NCBI GenBank assembly: GCA_039939375.1
Contig: JBDVJO010000011.1
Location: forward strand, 682,001-746,000
Length of the DNA: 64,000 nt
Reading direction: 5' to 3'
Origin: Paracrocinitomix sp039939375
GTDB taxonomy: Bacteria; Bacteroidota; Bacteroidia; Flavobacteriales_D; Crocinitomicaceae
The notes under the pieces were generated by a model. That model ran no database searches, was not told the origin of the DNA, and saw nothing but the letters and a program-made list of their open reading frames with translations. Position numbers and translations under genes: made by a program. Shown in pieces: positions 34,442-42,435 of the stretch (within the stretch, counting starts at the first letter, position 1; each line of letters starts with the position of its first letter).

Positions 34442-34978
34442 ATGAAATATTTACTCCCACTTTTAGGATTACTATTAATCGCATGTAAAGGCGAGACAGA
34501 ATCACGTCAAACAGATGCAGAGCGAATTGAAGAAAGCGCAAGAAACTATTTTTTCATGGGCGATTCAATAAAAGTGGAATGTGAAATATTGGATACTATT
34601 TTCACGAAAGAATTAGATGAAATATTAGATGTAACGCAAGAGAATCTAAGATTAGTTCAGTTGGATATCGATACCTTGAATTCTATCATTGATGACAGAG
34701 TGTATACGAACCTTGAAGAACAAAATTCTTTATATCCAGAAAGTATTGATCAAAAAATGGCACTTAAAGATCTAGAAGTAGCCAAAATGAAATTAAAAAT
34801 GGCTGAATTCAAAGCAAAGAAAGTTGAGTTTCAAAATTCAAATAGAATCTACATGCACTTGAGTAGGTCAACTTATGCAAATATTTCAGGTTATAGCGTT
34901 AACGTACATTACGAATTAGGCGAAGAAAAAACAGACCTGGTTGTGTTAATGGATGCCGATTTTGATGTGGTGGATTAG
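34442..34978 (+). CDS. Lipoprotein, unknown
   Basis: A 178-residue lipoprotein with lipobox (LLIAC, Cys15). The mature chain is rich in charged residues and appears mostly helical with coiled-coil character (about 60-125, 'LEVAKMKLKMAEFKAKKVEFQNSN'). It has a short beta-strand end. No family is recognised. It begins 23 bases after dxs and probably shares its transcript. The repeat-rich spacer follows it. Confidence 0.72.
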   Translation: MKYLLPLLGLLLIACKGETESRQTDAERIEESARNYFFMGDSIKVECEILDTIFTKELDEILDVTQENLRLVQLDIDTLNSIIDDRVYTNLEEQNSLYPESIDQKMALKDLEVAKMKLKMAEFKAKKVEFQNSNRIYMHLSRSTYANISGYSVNVHYELGEEKTDLVVLMDADFDVVD

Positions 34979-35014
34979 TTGTTTGTCTGGTGTTAGTTAG
35001 TTTTTTGAGGCACT

Positions 35015-35114
35015 AGTCAATTAGTCGGGAGTTAATTAGTCGGGAGTCAGAAGTCAAGAAGTCAATTAGTCGGGAGTTATTAGTCAATAGTCACTAGTCA
35101 ATAAGTCAGAAGTC
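35015..35114. repeat. Degenerate AGTC tandem array
   Basis: Twelve AGTC tetramers in 100 bases, spaced 7 to 18 bases apart, with repeating joints such as AATTAGTCGGGAGT (three close copies). It has no even period and no conserved spacers, so it is not a CRISPR. Confidence 0.75.
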
Positions 35115-35204
35115 AATTAGTTTTGAGTTTGCATGAATTCATCATCTTGCATCATTTTAAAACCTCTGTGGAACTCCTTTTTCTCATAATGCATCTCCGT
35201 TAAT

Positions 35205-35330
35205 CGAGCGTAGTCGAGAGGAATGGAGTTACTTGAAACTCTGTGAAACAGCTTTTTTCTTAAAACTCATAACTCATAACTCATAACTCATAACTCATCC
35301 CTCATCCCGCTCCAACCTCGACTACGCTCG
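35205..35330. repeat. 14-bp inverted repeat CGAGCGTAGTCGAG / CTCGACTACGCTCG
   Basis: Perfectly complementary 14-base copies at 35205-35218 and 35317-35330, on either side of the heptamer array. The core resembles the CTCGACTACGCTCG family of short palindrome-like motifs scattered in several Bacteroidota and cyanobacterial genomes (from memory). Together they could fold a large cruciform. Confidence 0.75.
35264..35298. repeat. Heptamer tandem repeat (AACTCAT)5
   Basis: Five perfect AACTCAT copies at 35264-35298 followed by a degenerate CCCTCAT copy (35299-35305). It is a short tandem repeat of the kind that can change in copy number by slippage. Confidence 0.9.
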
Positions 35331-35426
35331 GTCTCCGCTTAAGGCTCATAATTACCAAAATGCAACCCTTTTTCAACTAACTGCATCAGAATAAAAAATT
35401 GCTGACCCAATTTAAAATTTTGATTA

Positions 35427-36689
35427 ATGAAAAAATTAGCATTCATCCTTTTATCCGCAGTCGCGCTAGTAGCTTGCGACAAGTCTAAAAACAAATACAC
35501 TTGCTACGAACCTGTGTATACAGATGCAGAAACATTCAGAACTCCGGCAGTTTTTGAAAGTCCAAAATCAATTACAAATAATGGAAACATTTATTATAAA
35601 GATGAAATTCTTTTTGTTGTTGAGCCGAATGAAGGCATACACTTCATTGATAATTCTAATCCGTCAAGTCCAGTAAATACAGGTTTTTTGAGAATTCAAG
35701 GAGCTTCTGGTTTAGCGATTAAAGACAACTATTTATACGTAACAGCATTGGTTGATTTAGTGACGATTGATGTTTCTAATTATGCCCTACCAGTTGAGGT
35801 AGATAGACAAACTGAATTGTTTCCAACAGCACTGCCTTTAATGGAGAAGAACTATCCAACCAAAACCATTGATAAATCTAAAGGAATTGTAACTAGTTGG
35901 AATGCCGTAAAAGTTGAGGAAGAAACAAATACAAATCCATGGCCTGTTTGGACGGGGTGTTTCGGCTGTGAAACTTTAACGACTTTTGACTCAGGTGTAG
36001 GCTTAGCGAACGGGTCTGGTTCATCATCTGGAGCAGGAACTTCAGGGTCTTTTGCATTGATGACAGTTCATGGTGAACATTTATATGTAGTGGATAATTG
36101 GAAATTATTGCCAATTGATATTTCAAATCCGCTAAATAAGAAATTTGCTGAAGATGTTTACCTGTCTTGGAACGTAGAAACAATATTTCCAAACGGTGAT
36201 TATTTATATATGGGCACAACTACTGGAATGATGATTTATGATACCCAAAACCCAGATATGCCTTCTAGAATCGGGTCAATTGCGCATGCTAGAGCATGTG
36301 ATCCAGTTGTTGTAGATGGTGATTACGCTTATGTAACGGTTCGATCAAACGGAAGATGCGGTGGCGATATCAACCAGTTAGATGTGGTTAACATTGCCGA
36401 TAAAACAAATCCATGGTTAGTTGAATCTTTTGAAATGACCCATCCTTATGGAGTAGGAGTTGACGGGAATACGGTTTTTGTTTGTGACGGGGATGATGGA
36501 TTAAAAGTGTTCAATGATGAAAGCCCTGCGAATATTGGCAACAGCTTAATCAAAAGATATAAAGACATTGAGGCGATAGATATTATTCCAATGAACGGTA
36601 TTGCAATGGCAATTGGTGAAAACGGAATCTTTCAATATGATTATACAGACCTAAATAATGTTCACTTAATCAGTGAAATTAAATTTTAA
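35427..36689 (+). CDS. LVIVD-repeat beta-propeller lipoprotein
   Basis: A 420-residue lipoprotein (lipobox LVAC, Cys16) whose mature part is built of LVIVD-type repeats: 'YLYVTALVDLVTIDVSNYALPVEV', 'HLYVVDNWKLLPIDISNPLNKK', 'DYLYMGTTTGMMIYDTQNPDMPS', 'YAYVTVRSNGRCGGDINQLDVVNIADKTNPW', 'VFVCDGDDGLKVFNDESP'. Such repeats form propellers on the outer surface of Bacteroidota cells; function is not known. It follows a repeat-rich spacer and is the first gene of a run that continues with the outer-membrane-like gene at 36692, 2 bases away. Confidence 0.85.
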   Translation: MKKLAFILLSAVALVACDKSKNKYTCYEPVYTDAETFRTPAVFESPKSITNNGNIYYKDEILFVVEPNEGIHFIDNSNPSSPVNTGFLRIQGASGLAIKDNYLYVTALVDLVTIDVSNYALPVEVDRQTELFPTALPLMEKNYPTKTIDKSKGIVTSWNAVKVEEETNTNPWPVWTGCFGCETLTTFDSGVGLANGSGSSSGAGTSGSFALMTVHGEHLYVVDNWKLLPIDISNPLNKKFAEDVYLSWNVETIFPNGDYLYMGTTTGMMIYDTQNPDMPSRIGSIAHARACDPVVVDGDYAYVTVRSNGRCGGDINQLDVVNIADKTNPWLVESFEMTHPYGVGVDGNTVFVCDGDDGLKVFNDESPANIGNSLIKRYKDIEAIDIIPMNGIAMAIGENGIFQYDYTDLNNVHLISEIKF

Positions 36690-36691
36690 TT

Positions 36692-37351
36692 ATGAGAAAA
36701 TTATTAGTAATACTGATTTGTTGTGTGGCTTTCACAGGCTTCTCTCAAGCTGACCGAGTTGTTAAGCTTAAAAATGGTTCTGAAATTAGAGGTACAATTC
36801 AAAACACCAATGAAAATCAAACCACACTTTTAACACGAGATGGGTCCATCTTAGTATTCAAATCTGAAGAAATTGCGAGTATAGAAAAGTTTGTGCCAAA
36901 GGTCAGCAGTGCAGGCGTTTTTACACGAGCAAGTATTGGAGTATTGGGCGGGGATCAACTCTCGCCCTCTATCCAATTAACCAATGGATATTCTTTCAAT
37001 CCTCATTGGGATTTAGGGTTTAAAACCGGAATAGAAACTATTTGGTGGAATTGGTATGTGCCCGTAATGGCATCTGCACGATACAACTTGTTGAAGAGAT
37101 CCTTTACACCATTTGTAAATGTTGACGGAGGTTATGAAATCCCTATGTCAAATTGGGAAGGCAATAAAGGTGGAATCACATCTTCAGCTTCAATTGGTGT
37201 TACAAAAGTGTTTGGAAATAGAGTCGGTTTTTCAACTTCAGTGGGATACCGTTTTGCCAGATTAGTAGAAGAGAATCAGTGGTGGGATGATTTTAGAACC
37301 ATCCGCCAAATAAATAGAGTTGAATTACGTTTTGCTTTTACTTTTAAGTAA
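36692..37351 (+). CDS. Exported protein with predicted beta-barrel
   Basis: A 219-residue protein with a signal peptide (about 1-19, FTGFSQA). Residues 22-65 ('VVKLKNGSEIRGTIQNTNENQTTLLTRDGSILVFKSEEIASIEK') look like a small Sm-like or SH3-type beta module seen in other Bacteroidota outer-membrane proteins. The rest alternates hydrophobic and polar residues and ends in an aromatic strand ('VELRFAFTFK'), as outer-membrane barrels do. It starts 2 bases after the LVIVD gene stop, so the two are an operon. The ECF sigma factor follows. Confidence 0.75.
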   Translation: MRKLLVILICCVAFTGFSQADRVVKLKNGSEIRGTIQNTNENQTTLLTRDGSILVFKSEEIASIEKFVPKVSSAGVFTRASIGVLGGDQLSPSIQLTNGYSFNPHWDLGFKTGIETIWWNWYVPVMASARYNLLKRSFTPFVNVDGGYEIPMSNWEGNKGGITSSASIGVTKVFGNRVGFSTSVGYRFARLVEENQWWDDFRTIRQINRVELRFAFTFK

Positions 37352-37371
37352 TTTGAAGCAAAGAATTTTTT

Positions 37372-37953
37372 ATTAGCGATTATAGGAATCATACAGATCA
37401 AGAATTAGTAAAGGCCTGTTTAAAGAATAAACGGCAGGCACAGCAAGAATTGTATCAAAGATTTGCTTACATGATGAACGGGGTTTGCTTAAGATATGCT
37501 TCGAATAAAGAAGAAGCAGAAGATGTATTGCAAGATGCATTTATTAAAGCATTCAATAGTTTGAAAGCATATTCTGGTAAAGGTCCTTTAGGCGCTTGGA
37601 TGAGAAAAATTACAGTGAACACGGCATTAGAGCAATATAGAAAGAACAAGTCCTTGAAGAATTTTGGATTGATGATAGATGTGACAGAAACAAAACTCAC
37701 AGTTCAGGATAACGCTATTGAACAACTTGAATTAGAGGATTTATTATTGAAAATTCAAGCTTTACCTTCTGGATTTAGAACAATTTTCAATTTATATGCT
37801 GTTGAAGGATATACACATAAAGAAATAGGCGAATTATTAGGGATTTCTGATGGAACCTCTAAATCACAATACAGCCGAGCACGAGTTATTCTGAGAGAGA
37901 TGATTCAAGAAGAAATAGAAGTTGAACAGCAAAAACTGAATTATGCCAAATAG
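37372..37953 (+). CDS. ECF-type RNA polymerase sigma factor, apparent ATT start
   Basis: An ECF sigma factor. Region 2 is 'YASNKEEAEDVLQDAFIKAFNSLKAY', and region 4 is 'LLLKIQALPSGFRTIFNLYAVEGYTHKEIGELLGISDGTSKSQYSRAR'. A TTG at 37450 could start a 167-residue product, but it would lack the family N-terminus. Upstream in frame to the stop codon at 37354 there is no ATG, GTG or TTG, yet the sequence (DYRNHTDQELVKACLKNKRQ) is a good sigma N-terminus. The best start there is ATT at 37372, giving a 193-residue product. A near-consensus -7 box (TAATTTG, 37349-37355) precedes it. It overlaps the next gene by 11 bases. Confidence 0.82.
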   Translation: MSDYRNHTDQELVKACLKNKRQAQQELYQRFAYMMNGVCLRYASNKEEAEDVLQDAFIKAFNSLKAYSGKGPLGAWMRKITVNTALEQYRKNKSLKNFGLMIDVTETKLTVQDNAIEQLELEDLLLKIQALPSGFRTIFNLYAVEGYTHKEIGELLGISDGTSKSQYSRARVILREMIQEEIEVEQQKLNYAK

Positions 37954-39157
37954 TGATAAAAGAGGAGGCTTAGGAGAAAGGTTTGAGGGCTTTGGTGCAG
38001 CACCTTCTGATCAACTATGGGGTGATATTTCTGCTCAACTGGATGAAAAAAACGGTAAAAAAAGAGTGGCATGGTGGTGGTTTTTTGGAGGATTAGCAGC
38101 TTCAATTGTCACTCTTGTTTTACTTTGGCCAAGTTCATTAGAATCTGATCATTTGATTGAACAAAAAGATTTGACCTGTACCGAGAATAAGTATTTAGCT
38201 CAAGATATTCAGGTTGAAGAAGTCGTTCCTGAAATAATAGAAGCGCAAGATGCTCAAGTTGAAATAGATTTGGGACCAGACGCGTTTAGAGGAGTTGATC
38301 AAAATGAAAATATTGTTCGGTACAATTATCCTTCAACACCACTGGTTAAAATTGAAGAGTGGAGACTTGAAGGAGATGTCAATCTAAGTCCTTTAGTTGA
38401 AATTCCTGAAATTGAAATTGACTTGGAAAAAAGAAAAGTTCCTCCTTGCGCGGGGTATACGTCACCAAAGTATAAAAATAGAATCTGGGAGTTTGGGTTT
38501 GATGTTGCGTATTGGGAAGATATCTCTATACCAAATAAGGCTTACGAAATACCTCCAAGTAATTCTCTGACAACAAATTCAGATATCGGAACAACTAACA
38601 CCATTAATGGTTCACTTGAAAGTTATGGAAGCACTTTTAATGTTACCCCTGGTGTGCTTAAATATGGTTCGGTTAATCGTAGAATCAATGTAAATTTCAA
38701 TGCGGGTAGATACATTAGTAACCGTTTCATGTTGCATTCTGGATTAGGTTTTCAGCGTTCTTCTTATTACGGATACTATGACGAGCCAGAATATATTGAC
38801 GTCAAAACTTCTTTGTCATCACTTTCTATTCCGCTAAAGTTTTCAGTAGATGTGATGCGAAAATATAAATTCAAATGGCGTTTTAATGCAGGCATCCACA
38901 ACGAAGTTTCAATTTTAGAGAAAGCAGCAGTAAATTATTCAAATGGTGGATATGGTTCTACCAGAAATTTCACGACTGGATATTTTGGTGCCCTTCAGGC
39001 AGATACAGAACTTCAATTCAGACTGAGAACAGGATTATTTTTAACCGTGAAGCCATCTTATCGCTATTACTTCAGACAAGCGGTGCCTACAGAGCACGTT
39101 TTAATCAGAAAAGATCATTGGCTAGGCGGAGCAATTGGCTTAGCTTGGAATTTTTAG
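37943..39157 (+). CDS. Single-pass membrane protein coupled to the sigma factor, barrel-like C-terminus
   Basis: A 404-residue protein with a cytoplasmic N-terminal part (1-40), one transmembrane helix (about 42-62, 'RVAWWWFFGGLAASIVTLVLLWP') and a large periplasmic part. The last 200 residues alternate like a beta-barrel or long beta-solenoid and end in 'GLAWNF', a typical outer-membrane terminus. It overlaps the ECF sigma gene by 11 bases, so it is the probable anti-sigma or regulatory partner. The N-terminus has no zinc anti-sigma motif, so this is inference from position. Such sigma-linked membrane proteins with barrel tails are seen in Bacteroidota. Confidence 0.75.
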   Translation: MPNSDKRGGLGERFEGFGAAPSDQLWGDISAQLDEKNGKKRVAWWWFFGGLAASIVTLVLLWPSSLESDHLIEQKDLTCTENKYLAQDIQVEEVVPEIIEAQDAQVEIDLGPDAFRGVDQNENIVRYNYPSTPLVKIEEWRLEGDVNLSPLVEIPEIEIDLEKRKVPPCAGYTSPKYKNRIWEFGFDVAYWEDISIPNKAYEIPPSNSLTTNSDIGTTNTINGSLESYGSTFNVTPGVLKYGSVNRRINVNFNAGRYISNRFMLHSGLGFQRSSYYGYYDEPEYIDVKTSLSSLSIPLKFSVDVMRKYKFKWRFNAGIHNEVSILEKAAVNYSNGGYGSTRNFTTGYFGALQADTELQFRLRTGLFLTVKPSYRYYFRQAVPTEHVLIRKDHWLGGAIGLAWNF

Positions 39158-39246
39158 TCGGCGAATATCGCAAATGGCGTTCTATGCCAGCGCAAAACAA
39201 TTCTTAAACACGGTACTTACTTTCTAATTTGGTAAAAAATTAGAAG

Positions 39247-39741
39247 ATGAAAAAGTTGGTTTTAGTAATTGCAGTACTTTGTTTTTTTCAACATTCGTTC
39301 AGCCAAGATTTAAATATAAAAAAGAATACCATCTCTTATGAAATAGGGATGTGGAACAGAGGGTTGATGGGCCTAAGTTATCACAGGCATTTGGTTGTTT
39401 CCGATTTTGCTTGTGTTTCTTTAGGAGGAGGAGCCGGTGTTGGAATTGGTTGGCAAAATGGTTCTTGGTTCGGTACATTTGAACGCAATTTTTACGGTTT
39501 TGGAGATGTTTCTTTTAATCTAGGAAATGAAGAAGTTATGTTTATGCTAGGTTTTGAAGGGAAATATGTAGACTTATATGCCGGTGGACATTATAACGGC
39601 TTTGGTGCAACTCCTTATGTTGGTGTCACAACAGGTTTTAGTGATTTTACATTTCAATTAAGAGCAGGAGTCTTAGTTTGTGGTGAAAATTTTGATAAAG
39701 TACTCCCATCTACTGGTTTAAGCTTCGGCTATTCTTTTTAA
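39247..39741 (+). CDS. Small exported beta-barrel-like protein
   Basis: A 164-residue protein with a signal peptide (about 1-19, FQHSFSQ). The mature chain has glycine-rich, amphipathic strands and ends in 'GLSFGYSF', an aromatic C-terminal residue as for outer-membrane barrels. No domain is recognised. It lies 89 bases after the sigma-linked gene and 72 before the lipoprotein at 39814. A CTAATTT/AAATTAG inverted repeat directly precedes the start, perhaps an operator. No function is proposed. Confidence 0.68.
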   Translation: MKKLVLVIAVLCFFQHSFSQDLNIKKNTISYEIGMWNRGLMGLSYHRHLVVSDFACVSLGGGAGVGIGWQNGSWFGTFERNFYGFGDVSFNLGNEEVMFMLGFEGKYVDLYAGGHYNGFGATPYVGVTTGFSDFTFQLRAGVLVCGENFDKVLPSTGLSFGYSF

Positions 39742-39784
39742 CTCAATTAACCTTTTTTTTAACAGAATGATGCCCGAAGTGCGG

Positions 39785-39792
39785 TATCTTTG
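39785..39792 (+). promoter_or_regulatory. Bacteroidota -7 box TATCTTTG
   Basis: A textbook TAnnTTTG match 21 bases before the ATG at 39814. No clear -33 TTTG lies at the right distance. Confidence 0.55.
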
Positions 39793-39813
39793 TAAAAAAT
39801 TAAAAAAGAATAA

Positions 39814-40602
39814 ATGCCCAAGTTCACAAGAAGTCTATTATCACTCGCTATTTCTGGAATCTTAATGTCATGTGGTTCAGGTCAACCAACTGAATCAATA
39901 GAAGAAGATTCGAGCGAAAAATTAGATTATCCTTCATCAATTGAAAAAGCGCATTCAAAAGCTGAATTTCTTGAAAACGAATCGATCAGTTTTGATTTTT
40001 TGCTCATGTTCAGAGGAAGTGTAAGAATAGATGGAAGTATGACACTTGCTACTAACTCATCAAAAGGAATCTTATTCAAAGGAGATGATAAAATAATGTA
40101 TGACGGTGGTCAGGTTTTTTACTCTCCCAGCATTGAAGATTCTTCAAAAGTGAGGTTTGATGCCTATACCTGGTCTTACTTCTTCTTGTTCCCGTACAAA
40201 TTAAATGATGAAGGAACGGTTTGGAAAGACTATCCGAAAGATTCATTGAACAATGAACTTTACGAAGCGCAAAAATTAACTTTTGAATCAGGTACGGGAG
40301 ATGCTCCTGATGATTGGTATATCACTTATGCGCATCCAGATTCTAAATTGCTCCATGCAGCTGCATATATTGTGACTTATTCTAAAGATAAAGAAAAGGC
40401 AGAAGAAGACCCGCATGCAATCGTCTACAAAGATTATAAAGAAGTAAATGGTATTTCAATCGCGCACGCTTGGGAGTTCTATGGTTGGAGAGATAGCCGT
40501 GGTTTAACTGAACAGTTAGGGTCTGCAACGCTTAGCAATTTTAAGTTTCACAAAAATGGAGAGGTTGATTATTCAGTACCTCAAGATTTTAAAGAGATTT
40601 AG
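39814..40602 (+). CDS. DUF6503-like lipoprotein
   Basis: A 262-residue lipoprotein (lipobox LMSC, Cys20) with a long beta-rich domain: 'SIEKAHSKAEFLENESISFDFLLMFRGSVRIDGSMTLATNSSKGILFKGDDKIMYDGGQVFYSP'. This resembles DUF6503-type proteins of Bacteroidota that look like lipocalin or LolB-like shells; the name is from memory and not certain. Its own promoter box lies just upstream. The stop overlaps that of the convergent amidohydrolase by 4 bases. The substrate is unknown. Confidence 0.65.
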   Translation: MPKFTRSLLSLAISGILMSCGSGQPTESIEEDSSEKLDYPSSIEKAHSKAEFLENESISFDFLLMFRGSVRIDGSMTLATNSSKGILFKGDDKIMYDGGQVFYSPSIEDSSKVRFDAYTWSYFFLFPYKLNDEGTVWKDYPKDSLNNELYEAQKLTFESGTGDAPDDWYITYAHPDSKLLHAAAYIVTYSKDKEKAEEDPHAIVYKDYKEVNGISIAHAWEFYGWRDSRGLTEQLGSATLSNFKFHKNGEVDYSVPQDFKEI

Positions 40603-42038
40603 CCACTAACTCTTGCGGCTTGAATCTTTACCGGTCGACCACTTTTGAATTTTAGCTTTTTGTTCTGACACGCAATTTCCCCGTTTACAAAAACGTAGTC
40701 TATTCCCTTACTGAATTGATTGGGGTTTGCCATTGTGGCAGCACCAGAGATTTTGTCTTTGTCAAAAATCACGATATCTGCCCAATAACCATCTTTTAAT
40801 TTTCCTCTGCGCATTAAAGCTGGCCGCAGCAATTTACCTGGTGCTTCAGTGATTTTATAGAGTATGTCCTCTAATGGAACTCCGATATCTTGAAAATGCC
40901 TTAAAGCGGTTCCAAAACAACCTGCTCCTCTGGGGTGATTGTTTGCTCTGATGTCTCGTTCAATTCCGCCATCTGACCCAATGAAACAAAAATCTTCTTT
41001 TATAGCTAAATCAGCAGTTTTGGACAAAGGCTGTGTGCCTTCTGGTACCGCAACTAAAACTCCCGATTTCTGTCTTAATTCGTAAAATCGTTTCTCGCTC
41101 AATTTTTCGCCTGTGCCCACTACTGTTAAATCAGAGTAAGTTAAGTTGTATCGTGATCGCCACCCTTCACCAAACCGTTTTGAACTTAAATAGGTCGCCC
41201 AATACGAATAGGGATAGACACAAGTGGTGATTTTTAAACCAGATTTTCGGGCTGCTTTGATGAGGTCTAGTGCTCCTTGCATATTAAAGGTTCCACCAGT
41301 AGAATTCAAATGGTCAATATGAATAGGGCAGCCCGTTTGCTCTGCAATTCTGATCGCCTCTTTAACTCCGTCAAGTTCCTTTTCTTTAGAAGAATGACGC
41401 AAATGTAAAAATAACGGACGTTGGTATTTGTAGGCTAAGTTTCCATATTCTAAAAGTTCTGAAAAAGGAGTGGGCTGATATTCTATGCTGTGCGAAATCG
41501 CAAGTGCACCATAGGCTAAGTTCTTTTCAATAACCTTTAACCGCGCATTTATTGATCCATTGTTCCGTCTAATGTTCATCACTTTGGTGGATACTCCCCA
41601 ATTGATGTAATGACTCTTTTTTGAGAATGAACGATAATAAGATGCTGCTTTGTGATGCCCGCCATGAAGTTGTAAAGCTGTGGTGACACCGTCTGAAACT
41701 TTGTAGGATTCAAAAGTGTTAAAGGTACTTTCTGGATTGGATGAATTATCAGCTAAAATATCTATAAATCCTGGAGAGACTACCTTGCCAGTGGCGTCTA
41801 TGATTTGTTGTCCACGCAAAGGAGTGGCACTTATTTTAAGTCTACCAAAACCAGTAATTCCTACGTAAACTTTTTCAAATCTTCTGTTGACGAAAACATC
41901 CCCGTTTTCAATGACATAATCATACACTTCTTCTTCAGATTCAGTGGGAATAAAATTCGCAAACGCGTGATTGCTGGCTGCCGCAGCTGCTGCAATTATG
42001 GTAGATTTTTTTATAAAGTCCCTCCTTGAATCTGACAT
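40599..42038 (-). CDS. Tat-exported amidohydrolase (D-aminoacylase-like), altered metal motif
   Basis: A 479-residue protein. The N-terminus has a twin-arginine signal (SRRDFIKKSTIIAAAAAAS), so it is exported folded. The body is a metal-dependent amidohydrolase barrel with 'LFLHLRHSSKEKELDG' and 'CPIHIDHLN', giving His ligands, and 'FIGSDGGIERD' near the C-terminus giving the catalytic Asp. The first metal site, normally HxH after 'GFID', is replaced by 'GFIDILADNSSNP', so one metal may be lost or the ligand set changed. D-aminoacylase-type N-acyl-D-amino acid deacylases are the nearest family. A leaderless promoter box sits 6 bases before the ATG. Confidence 0.85.
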   Translation of the reverse strand: MSDSRRDFIKKSTIIAAAAAASNHAFANFIPTESEEEVYDYVIENGDVFVNRRFEKVYVGITGFGRLKISATPLRGQQIIDATGKVVSPGFIDILADNSSNPESTFNTFESYKVSDGVTTALQLHGGHHKAASYYRSFSKKSHYINWGVSTKVMNIRRNNGSINARLKVIEKNLAYGALAISHSIEYQPTPFSELLEYGNLAYKYQRPLFLHLRHSSKEKELDGVKEAIRIAEQTGCPIHIDHLNSTGGTFNMQGALDLIKAARKSGLKITTCVYPYSYWATYLSSKRFGEGWRSRYNLTYSDLTVVGTGEKLSEKRFYELRQKSGVLVAVPEGTQPLSKTADLAIKEDFCFIGSDGGIERDIRANNHPRGAGCFGTALRHFQDIGVPLEDILYKITEAPGKLLRPALMRRGKLKDGYWADIVIFDKDKISGAATMANPNQFSKGIDYVFVNGEIACQNKKLKFKSGRPVKIQAARVSG

Positions 42039-42043
42039 TAAAT

Positions 42044-42051
42044 CAAATGTA
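42044..42051 (-). promoter_or_regulatory. Bacteroidota -7 box TACATTTG, leaderless
   Basis: The minus strand reads TACATTTG, ending 6 bases before the amidohydrolase ATG at 42038. The transcription start would fall at or within a few bases of the start codon, so the mRNA should be leaderless or nearly so. Confidence 0.55.
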
Positions 42052-42116
42052 AGGAGAGTTCGGTTCTGAAAATGGTTTTAGTGGTGCTAACTACGAACAG
42101 CGAACTATTGAAATCC

Positions 42117-42377
42117 TTAAGCTTCAAATATTAAATCTATCAATTCTGCCAATTGATAATCCAAATCAGAAACATCATTCGTGGTGTGAGTAGAAAGTTT
42201 AAACGTAATGTTATTGTATCCAAAAACTTCAAAATCTGGATGATGGTCCATTTTGTTGGCAATAGGCGTCAATTCATTTAAGCGATTGGTGATGTCTGTG
42301 AAATCTTCAACTTTAAATGATTTAACCAGTTTTTTGTTCTCTACTTTCCAGTTCATAATTTGAATTGTACCGCTCAT
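42117..42377 (-). CDS. phhB: Pterin-4a-carbinolamine dehydratase
   Basis: An 86-residue enzyme that recycles the 4a-hydroxytetrahydropterin made by aromatic amino acid hydroxylases. The family signature is present: 'NKMDHHPDFEVFGYNNITFKLSTHTTNDVSDLD', with the His-His-Pro and the later His of the active site. Its partner, phenylalanine hydroxylase, is on the same strand about 2.3 kb away (44629-45366), so the two form a functional pair without being an operon. The start may be 42377 or, as in many relatives, MNWKVEN at 42356. A GTTCGGTTC/GAAC-CGAAC hairpin lies between its 3' end and the amidohydrolase. Confidence 0.9.
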   Translation of the reverse strand: MSGTIQIMNWKVENKKLVKSFKVEDFTDITNRLNELTPIANKMDHHPDFEVFGYNNITFKLSTHTTNDVSDLDYQLAELIDLIFEA

Positions 42378-42435
42378 CCTATTGTAATTGACTCTGGCTG
42401 AACGAATTTTTAACTTGGGTAAAAATAAATGAATT

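Larger units (their letters stand above)
34979..35426. repeat. 448-bp non-coding spacer of short tandem and inverted repeats
   Basis: The spacer has no gene. From left to right it holds an irregular array of AGTC units (35015-35114), an inverted copy pair of a 14-base motif (35205-35218 and 35317-35330) and a heptamer array (35264-35298). It then has 96 unremarkable bases before the ATG at 35427. Such mixtures of short repeats are seen in intergenic DNA of cyanobacteria and Bacteroidota. Confidence 0.8.

Noticed and set aside
34979..35426. CRISPR array
   Set aside because: The repeats are 4 to 14 bases with irregular spacing and no uniform spacers, and no cas genes are in the window.
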